Of a stretch of DNA of 59,295 nt, positions 53,495 to 59,295 are shown in pieces. Position numbers and translations under genes: made by a program. Under the pieces are notes generated by a model. The model was not told where the DNA came from and made no database searches. It saw nothing but the letters and a program-made list of their open reading frames with translations. Origin of the DNA: Thermodesulfobacteriota bacterium (GTDB taxonomy: Bacteria > Desulfobacterota_D > UBA1144 > Nemesobacterales > CSP1-2); the NCBI GenBank assembly GCA_035559815.1, contig DATMAT010000038.1:1-59295 (forward strand), written 5' to 3'. How positions within the stretch are numbered: the stretch's first letter is position 1; each line of letters opens with the position of its first letter.

Positions 53495-54352
53495 TCACCT
53501 CCCCATAGCCATGGCCTCGAGCCTGGCGATTCTCTCCTCAATGGGTGGATGTGTGCTGAAAAGAGAAGCAAGCCCGCCGCCACTAAGCGGATTTACTATG
53601 AACATATGGGCGGTGGCATCGGCTGTCTGCTCATTCACCCGGAGGGGAATCCTGCCCGATACCTGGCCGAGCTTCCTGAGAGCATTGGCAAGGTAAAGCG
53701 GATTTCCGCAAATCTTGGCCCCGCCCTCGTCTGCAGAATACTCCCGGGCGCGTGAAATAGCCATGCGAATGATCATTGCGGCAAGCGGCGCAACAATCAT
53801 CATTACCAGAAGCATCAGGACATTGCCCCTGCCTCTATCATCTCTTCCCCCGCCGAATATAGCCGCCCACTGGGCCATGTAGGCAAGATAGCTGATAGCG
53901 CCGGCGATTGTAGCAGCAACGGTTCCAATCAGTATGTCTCTATGCTTTATGTGCGCAAGCTCGTGGGCCAGCACACCTCTTAACTCTTCCGGGCTCAGTA
54001 GTCTCATAATCCCCTGGGTCACGGCCACCGCCGCGTGGCTCGGATTTCTACCAGTGGCGAAAGCGTTAGGAGCGTCCTGAGGGAGAATATAAACCTTGGG
54101 CATGGGAAGACCGGCATTCTGGGCCAACTCCTGCACGGCACCATAAAGCCTGGGCTCATCTTCGGGTTTGACTTCCACGCCCCTATACATCGCCAGGACG
54201 ATCTTGTCGCTCCACCAGTAGCTTATGAAATTCATCACCCCGGCAATCACCAATGCGATAAGGGCGCCGTTTTTCCCGCCAATCGCTCCACCCGCCCAAA
54301 TAAGAATTGCGGAGAGTAGAGCCAGTAGCACTACGGTTTTAATCGTATTCAT
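53495..54352 (-). CDS. htpX: HtpX-type M48 membrane protease
   Basis: This 285-residue inner-membrane zinc protease has two N-terminal hydrophobic segments (about 1-45), the zinc motif '[19 protein letters not shown]' (about residues 128-146), two central helices, and '[19 protein letters not shown]' supplying the glutamate ligand. The end '[17 protein letters not shown]' is typical. It removes misfolded inner-membrane proteins. A second, lipoprotein M48 protease is encoded at 23041-23883. AGGAGG precedes the ATG by 8 nt. Monocistronic as far as visible. Confidence 0.95.
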   Translation of the reverse strand: MNTIKTVVLLALLSAILIWAGGAIGGKNGALIALVIAGVMNFISYWWSDKIVLAMYRGVEVKPEDEPRLYGAVQELAQNAGLPMPKVYILPQDAPNAFATGRNPSHAAVAVTQGIMRLLSPEELRGVLAHELAHIKHRDILIGTVAATIAGAISYLAYMAQWAAIFGGGRDDRGRGNVLMLLVMMIVAPLAAMIIRMAISRAREYSADEGGAKICGNPLYLANALRKLGQVSGRIPLRVNEQTADATAHMFIVNPLSGGGLASLFSTHPPIEERIARLEAMAMGR

Positions 54353-54800
54353 GGTTCAACCTCCTGAACAAATTATTCTTCCGGAGAAGAACAAAACCAA
54401 CTTCTAATGCTCTTTCTAGTCCCTTTTTATTTGCCACCTGCATTGACTAGTATGGCTCTTGTTCATCTTTTAAGAGATAAATTATACCTGATCAACGAAT
54501 CGACTATTCGATTTCGGCATATACTCTTTATATATGGCAGTGACAATAGTTTTGGGAACCATTATCCCAACGAAAGCGGCTGGAGTTTAGTAGAATTTCT
54601 CCGGTATTTTTATTGCTCCCTTCATCAGATTTGTATAAATATGGGCAGTTCTCCCGACGACCCTTGAGATTTGGGGAACTCTCCCAATGGAAAAAGAGCT
54701 CGTAGAAGAATACTGCTTTCAGGTTGATAGGTTATATTAGAAATGATATATTTTCATTACTCATTTGAGCAAACCCATTTCGAATCCAAGGCCATAAAAA
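54353..54800. other. Intergenic region upstream of the L,D-transpeptidase
   Basis: This 448-bp AT-rich gap contains a direct-repeat pair GGGCAGTTCTCCC / GGGGAACTCTCCC (about 54640-54687), a possible operator for the following gene. No coding frame stands out. Confidence 0.4.
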
Positions 54801-56582
54801 TTGAGAACCCAGAGCATAAGAAATAGATTATTAAAATTTACCGTCCTCATTCCGGCCATCCTTGCCCTTTTCTCCGGCTGCGCCGTGAAGAACGAGGAAA
54901 TCCTAGAGCCCGCTGCCGATGTATCCAGAGAAACGACATCAGAGCAGGTGCGTAAGCTTATCCAGAGAGAAATTAAAGATGCGGGTACCCCTCCCCGGAT
55001 AAGCTTTGGCGGCAAATTCATATACGCATCTACCATGCTGCCCCGCTTCTATGAGCGCAATAATTACCGTCCGGTCTGGAGCGATGATAACGGCCTTTTG
55101 CCCCAGGCCGATGCTTTCGTCACCATAATCAGCGATGCCAGTAAAGAGGGATTAAACCCGGCTGACTACCACTTGCCCGAGATCAATGTAGCGCTGAGCG
55201 AGATTCATCAGGACGAGGTGGTCACCGCTTCCAACTATCAAACCTACGGAGAGCCCCTAAGCCCCTACGGTCTTTCCAAGGCAGATCTACTCTTGACCGA
55301 TGCTCTACTCAAATACAGCTCACACCTTCTCAACGGCCGCATCCATCCGGAGGTCGTCGACACCGCCTGGATGATAAGACACCGAGAAATGGATCTAACC
55401 GACGTCTTAAGAAGTGCTGTAGAAACAAACCAGATTGAAGAAAACTTGAAAAGGCTCCTTCCGGAGAACCCGGTATATTCAAGACTGAAAGATGCTCTGG
55501 CCCAATATCAACAGATCGCCGAAAGAGGCGGCTGGCCTATGGTTCCCGAAGGCTCAAAGATGGAGAAAGGCCATAGAGGAGATAGAGTGTTAGCTTTACG
55601 TGCCCGCCTTACTGCCTCCGGGGATTTGAGCGAAGAATATCAGCAGGGCGAACACTCAGATTTATTCGACAACAATTTGGCAGAAGCTGTGCGCCGATTT
55701 CAAAGACGCCACGGACTCAAGCCAGACGGCGTCGTTGGCCCCTCTACCCTGGCCGCTCTGAACGTGCCGGTTCAAAAACGCATAAATCAAATAGAGCTAA
55801 ACATGGAGCGCTGGCGCTGGATTCCTCAAAACCTGGGCAGGCGGTACATCCTGGTTAATATCGCTAATTACGAACTCTACGTGGTCGAGTACAACCGAAC
55901 AGTGCTGAGAATGCGAGTGGTAGTGGGCAAGCCATACTGGAATACCCCGGTCTTCAACGCAGACATGACCTACCTGGTGCTAAATCCATATTGGAATATC
56001 CCGAAAACCATATTCGCTGAGGAGAAACTGCCCAAGATAAAAAAAGACCCGGAATATTTCTCCAAGGATAATATCAAGGTTTTAACAAGCTGGAGCCCCA
56101 ATGCTCAGGCGATAGACCCGTCGACAATAGACTGGTCTAAGGTCACCGAGCAGAATTTTAGATACAGGCTCAGGCAGGAGCCCGGGCCGGGCAACCCGCT
56201 TGGCCGAATCAAGTTCATGTTCCCAAATCCTTATCACGTTTATCTTCATGACACGTCACAAAAATATCTATTCAACAGGGTGGAGCGCAATCTTAGCCAC
56301 GGCTGCATAAGGATCGAAAAGCCTTATGAGCTAGCCGAGTATGTCTTGAGCTCCGACCCGAGCTGGACGCCGGAGAAAATACGCAAAGCTATCAACAAAG
56401 GCACCACTCAGAGCGTCCGTCTGCCGGAACCGATCCCGGTATATCTACTCTACTTTACGGCATGGGTTGATGATGACGGGACTGTGGAATTCCGCGACGA
56501 TATTTACCAGCGCGACCGCGCCCTGGAAGAAGCGCTGAGAAGCACGCCACAAACCTTTAGTAGCGCGAAAGAGGTGATGTAG
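54801..56582 (+). CDS. L,D-transpeptidase (YcbB/LdtD-like) lipoprotein
   Basis: TTG start, 9 nt after AAGG. The 593-residue protein has a lipoprotein signal ('LALFSGCAVK'), a scaffold region with 'YERNNYRPVWSDDNGLLPQA' (about 75-95), a peptidoglycan-binding domain ('VRRFQRRHGLKPDGVVGPST', about 297-316), and a YkuD catalytic domain (about 340-540; 'YLVLNPYWNIPKTI', 'NLSHGCIRIEKPYELAEYV' with the SHGC catalytic Cys). It cross-links 3-3 in peptidoglycan at the envelope. Length and order match the YcbB group. The intact catalytic motif suggests activity. No partner gene is near. Confidence 0.93.
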   Translation: MRTQSIRNRLLKFTVLIPAILALFSGCAVKNEEILEPAADVSRETTSEQVRKLIQREIKDAGTPPRISFGGKFIYASTMLPRFYERNNYRPVWSDDNGLLPQADAFVTIISDASKEGLNPADYHLPEINVALSEIHQDEVVTASNYQTYGEPLSPYGLSKADLLLTDALLKYSSHLLNGRIHPEVVDTAWMIRHREMDLTDVLRSAVETNQIEENLKRLLPENPVYSRLKDALAQYQQIAERGGWPMVPEGSKMEKGHRGDRVLALRARLTASGDLSEEYQQGEHSDLFDNNLAEAVRRFQRRHGLKPDGVVGPSTLAALNVPVQKRINQIELNMERWRWIPQNLGRRYILVNIANYELYVVEYNRTVLRMRVVVGKPYWNTPVFNADMTYLVLNPYWNIPKTIFAEEKLPKIKKDPEYFSKDNIKVLTSWSPNAQAIDPSTIDWSKVTEQNFRYRLRQEPGPGNPLGRIKFMFPNPYHVYLHDTSQKYLFNRVERNLSHGCIRIEKPYELAEYVLSSDPSWTPEKIRKAINKGTTQSVRLPEPIPVYLLYFTAWVDDDGTVEFRDDIYQRDRALEEALRSTPQTFSSAKEVM

Positions 56583-57098
56583 TTGGTTTTTCCCGAAAAT
56601 CAATACTTGGTTTTCTAACACTAATATTCCTTTTTTCATTTCATACAAATTGTAATAGCCCGGGATTTAATCAAACGGACAACGCCTTAGCAAGTTGTGT
56701 CTAGTAGAATGATTTCACTTTTATAAATGTCACTCTGGAGCCCTTCTTATATGACGGAACCCACGAGCGGCTTACATTGTCATGCTGAGCGAAGCGAAGC
56801 ATCTAATACTATCTAGATCCTTCATCTTCGATTCAGAATGACAGCGTTGAAAGAAATAACTTATGCTTACATTCTTTGTGTTTTCTATGTCGCAAAACCG
56901 CTTGTGTCATTCCGAACCTTGTCCCGAATCCTTCCCCCGGTTTAACCGGGGGACCATCGCTCAGGATAAACTCCTGTGAGGGAGCTGGTGAGGAATCTAA
57001 ATAGATTTGCTTCGCGTGGTTTACAGTGAACGAACGTGCTCGCACCAACATTATCGAGTTAACCCTATGATAAACCACAAGGATTTCTCAAGTTAATT
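56583..57098. repeat. Repeat-filled intergenic region
   Basis: Three modules are seen: TTGTCATGCTGAGCGAAGCG...ATTCAGAATGACA (about 56778-56842), TGTCATTCCGAACC...CCCCCGGTTTAACCGGGGG (56904-56953), and TGCTTCGCG...GTGCTCGCA (57008-57044), the last inverted relative to 18751-18796. No gene. Confidence 0.65.
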
Positions 57099-57344
57099 CT
57101 ACTCACAGGGAATATCCGGCGGGGTTTGTCCGGAAATAGAAGCGCATCTTTCCAAATCCGAGCACTTTATGAGTGGTATTTTCCCCCCTGAGCCGAGTGC
57201 CTGGTACTCCTCGATGCTCAAGGGGATGTTATTGCAGGTAGCCGGGTCAAATTGACCGCCTTCTCCCTTAGTTGAATCCGTCGAATAACTCCCCCCGGCA
57301 CAACCGGCAAGCAAAAATAAAACCGCCAATAATAACTTAGACAT
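57099..57344 (-). CDS. Small Cys-rich lipoprotein
   Basis: This 81-residue protein has a clear lipoprotein signal (MSKLLLAVLFLLAGCAGG; Cys at about 15). The mature part has five further cysteines ('PATCNNIPLS', 'KCSDLERCAS', 'PDIPCE') that could form disulfides in the periplasm. AAGGAGGAGG precedes the ATG. I do not recognise the family and the neighbours give no clue. Confidence 0.7.
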   Translation of the reverse strand: MSKLLLAVLFLLAGCAGGSYSTDSTKGEGGQFDPATCNNIPLSIEEYQALGSGGKIPLIKCSDLERCASISGQTPPDIPCE

Positions 57345-57386
57345 TTTTCCCTCCTCCTTGATTCGTTCATTTTACTCAGGACGATT

Positions 57387-57414
57387 GTAGGAACACGCCG
57401 TGTCCTGTTCCTAC
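57387..57414. repeat. GTAGGAACA palindrome
   Basis: GTAGGAACA-N10-TGTTCCTAC lies between the small lipoprotein and aspS, in the same GTAG...CTAC palindrome class as 6348, 12063 and 17705. The rest of 57345-57667 shows no clear element. Confidence 0.65.
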
Positions 57415-57667
57415 ATCGTTCTCAATAATAAAGAGCAGACTAAGTATAATTCGAAAACAGAAAAACAGGCAAATGTAAAAGCCTTAAGGTGAATGGAGTG
57501 TTCTTAAATATGGAGAGTATTATCCCTGCTTCACTATCTTTCCACCCTTACTCCCTACTTCCTATACCAAACACGTTATGGCTATAATTCAACCGCATTC
57601 TTGCCAAATTCGCAGCAATGGTTAAGATTTTAGGCAATCTTATACATAAGGATAAGGAGTCGCCTTG

Positions 57668-59295
57668 ATGCTCGAGCTCTTGGGAGATTGGAAAAGAACG
57701 GACTACTGCGGAAGCCTGGGAATTAAAGACCTGAACCGCGAAGTAATCATCATGGGCTGGGTTCAATCAAAGAGGGACCACGGGGGATTAATATTTGTGG
57801 ACTTAAGAGACCGGGAAGGAATCGTCCAGGCAGTTTTCAATCCCCAGACGAGCAAAGACTCACATGCCAAGGCGGAGCTATTGAAAGACGAATGGGTAAT
57901 TGCGGTCAGTGGCAACGTGGCAAAGCGCCCTCCGGAAACGCTTAACCCAAACATTAAGACCGGTGAGATTGAAATCATCGTTAATGAGATCAAGATTCTC
58001 AATACATCGAACGTGCTCCCCTTCCCTATCGAGAACAAAATAAATGTGGACGAACTATTGAGGATGAAATACCGTTTTCTAGACCTGAGAAGACCGGAGA
58101 TGAAAGAGAATCTTATTCTACGGCATGAAATAGCCAGCGCCACCAGAATCTATTTGAACTCTCAGGGCTTTATCGAACTGGAAACGCCTTACCTGACCAG
58201 GTCCACACCGGAGGGGGCCAGAGACTTTTTAGTCCCGAGCAGGCTGAATCCGGGTGAGTTTTACGCCCTTCCCCAGTCGCCCCAGCTCCTGAAACAAACG
58301 CTCATGATCTCCGGATTTGACCGGTACTACCAGATCGTCCGTTGTTTTCGCGACGAGGACCTTAGAGCAGACCGCCAGCCTGAGTTTACCCAGATCGATT
58401 TAGAGATGTCGTTTGCTAAGGAAGAGGATGTTATGGAGATAGTAGAAGGGATGCTCAAAGCCATATTCAGGGCGGCAAAGGGTACGGATATCCCCACTCC
58501 CTTTCCCCGGATGAGATACGACGAGGCCATGCTCAGATACGGAAACGATAAGCCGGATATACGGTTTGGCCTTGAGCTTTCGGATATCACCGGGACATTC
58601 CGGGAATCGGGTTTCAAGGTGTTCAGCGATGCTATAAAAAAAGGGGGAATCGTTAAGGCACTAAACCTGAAGGGCAAGGGTGGGGAGCTCTCCAGGAAGG
58701 AGATAGATGACCTGGTGGAATTTGCAAAAACCCTGGGGGCTAAAGGACTGGCTTGGATAAGGATCTCAGACGGCGAATGGCAATCGCCAGTAACCAAATT
58801 TTTAAGCGACAAGGAGAAAGAGGAATTAAAAAGAACCCTAAATATAGAGGACGGGGACATCATATTTTTCGGCGCCGACTCCGGTTACATCGTCAACCTG
58901 GTGCTCTCTAACCTGAGGCTTCGTCTCGGTGAAAGGTTCAACATGATCGACCATAGCAAATTCGCCTTTCTCTGGGTTGTTGACTTTCCGCTTCTTGATT
59001 TCGACGAAACTGAAAAACGCTACGTGGCTATGCACCATCCATTCACCTCACCCAAGGAGGAAGACCTGGAGATTTTTGATACGGCTCCGGAAAAGGTAAG
59101 AGCCAGGGCTTATGACATAGTGCTGAATGGAGTGGAGGTCGGCGGAGGAAGCATCAGAATACATAGGAGCGATATACAAAAGAAACTATTCGACAAAATC
59201 GGGTTAGAGCCGGAGGAGGCAAAGAAGAAATTTGGATTTTTGCTAGAGGCTCTAGAGTTCGGAGCGCCGCCTCATGGAGGCATCGCCCTTGGGCT
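57668..59295 (+). CDS. aspS: Aspartyl-tRNA synthetase, likely non-discriminating, cut at the right edge
   Basis: This open frame runs to the window end with about 542 codons and no stop. The ATG follows AAGGAG by 8 nt. The N-terminal OB-fold has 'IMGWVQSKRDHGGLIFVDLR' and class II motif 2 'GFDRYYQIVRCFRDEDLRAD', then the bacterial insertion ('GLELSDITGTFRESGF', about 305) and a late 'ARAYDIVLNGVEVGGGSIRI'. In the N-terminal domain RDHGG is seen; an equivalent His marks non-discriminating enzymes that charge tRNA-Asn with Asp for GatCAB. The C-terminal motif 3 is just beyond the edge. Cytoplasmic, essential. Confidence 0.95.
   Translation, partial: MLELLGDWKRTDYCGSLGIKDLNREVIIMGWVQSKRDHGGLIFVDLRDREGIVQAVFNPQTSKDSHAKAELLKDEWVIAVSGNVAKRPPETLNPNIKTGEIEIIVNEIKILNTSNVLPFPIENKINVDELLRMKYRFLDLRRPEMKENLILRHEIASATRIYLNSQGFIELETPYLTRSTPEGARDFLVPSRLNPGEFYALPQSPQLLKQTLMISGFDRYYQIVRCFRDEDLRADRQPEFTQIDLEMSFAKEEDVMEIVEGMLKAIFRAAKGTDIPTPFPRMRYDEAMLRYGNDKPDIRFGLELSDITGTFRESGFKVFSDAIKKGGIVKALNLKGKGGELSRKEIDDLVEFAKTLGAKGLAWIRISDGEWQSPVTKFLSDKEKEELKRTLNIEDGDIIFFGADSGYIVNLVLSNLRLRLGERFNMIDHSKFAFLWVVDFPLLDFDETEKRYVAMHHPFTSPKEEDLEIFDTAPEKVRARAYDIVLNGVEVGGGSIRIHRSDIQKKLFDKIGLEPEEAKKKFGFLLEALEFGAPPHGGIALG

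Overview
The window reads as a chromosomal segment of a Gram-negative bacterium of moderate GC content. Evidence for this is an outer-membrane porin, several lipoproteins, Sec-secreted proteins, an L,D-transpeptidase, sigma-54 regulators and a NuoM subunit. Gene families and style (DUF4175 with MoxR, CHASE2 cyclase, many dispersed palindromic repeats, a RAYT-type transposase remnant) resemble uncultured Desulfobacterota-like lineages, but the sequence alone does not fix a phylum. No rRNA, tRNA, CRISPR array or prophage was seen.

Region 1 (1-15.5 kb) is a nitrate assimilation locus. It holds a NarK transporter, a porin, a three-part fusion nitrite reductase (NAD(P)H-FAD reductase, siroheme nitrite reductase, plant-type ferredoxin), a nitrate reductase fused to an eroded copy of the same reductase domain plus a BFD-type Fe-S domain, and an FprA-type ferredoxin-NADP reductase. 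A convergent sigma-54 activator carries its likely sensor on the far side of a C-terminal membrane helix. The narK and nitrite reductase promoters share an inverted repeat about 110 bp upstream of a GG-N10-GC sigma-54 promoter. A secreted cupin has a similar promoter.

Region 2 (16.5-20.5 kb) holds a secreted FGE-sulfatase/C-type-lectin-like protein whose C-terminus looks like a diversity-generating retroelement target, an ArsM-like methyltransferase, and a GAF-AAA+-Fis activator with a possible sigma-54 promoter.

Region 3 (20.7-26.5 kb) is a tight minus-strand operon that looks like a complete cyclic-AMP circuit: CHASE2 adenylate cyclase (probable AUU start), secreted SH3 protein, M48 lipoprotein protease, MscS channel with a cyclic-nucleotide-binding domain, and class-II-like cAMP phosphodiesterase.

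Region 4 (26.6-33.1 kb) has a tandem pair of secreted lectin-like proteins, a lipoprotein with an HEXXH motif, a sulfite-oxidase-family protein, and an overlapping pterin operon (two PTPS genes, folE and a sepiapterin-reductase-like SDR) suggestive of tetrahydrobiopterin synthesis.

Region 5 (33.2-45.1 kb) has a DUF4175 / gluzincin-TPR / MoxR trio, an FAD-linked oxidase behind a TetR-like operator, a solitary nuoM, a decayed RelE-type toxin with its antitoxin, and a periplasmic MsrA-MsrB fusion.

Region 6 (45.3-59.3 kb) has a large secreted NHL/TSP3/RTX protein, a Fur/PerR regulator divergent from a Dps-like ferritin and ferredoxin, NhaA, a YbhN-like membrane protein, HtpX, an L,D-transpeptidase, a small lipoprotein, and an aspS that runs off the right edge. 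Many intergenic gaps are filled with short palindromic repeats, two of which lie inside the nitrite reductase reading frame.
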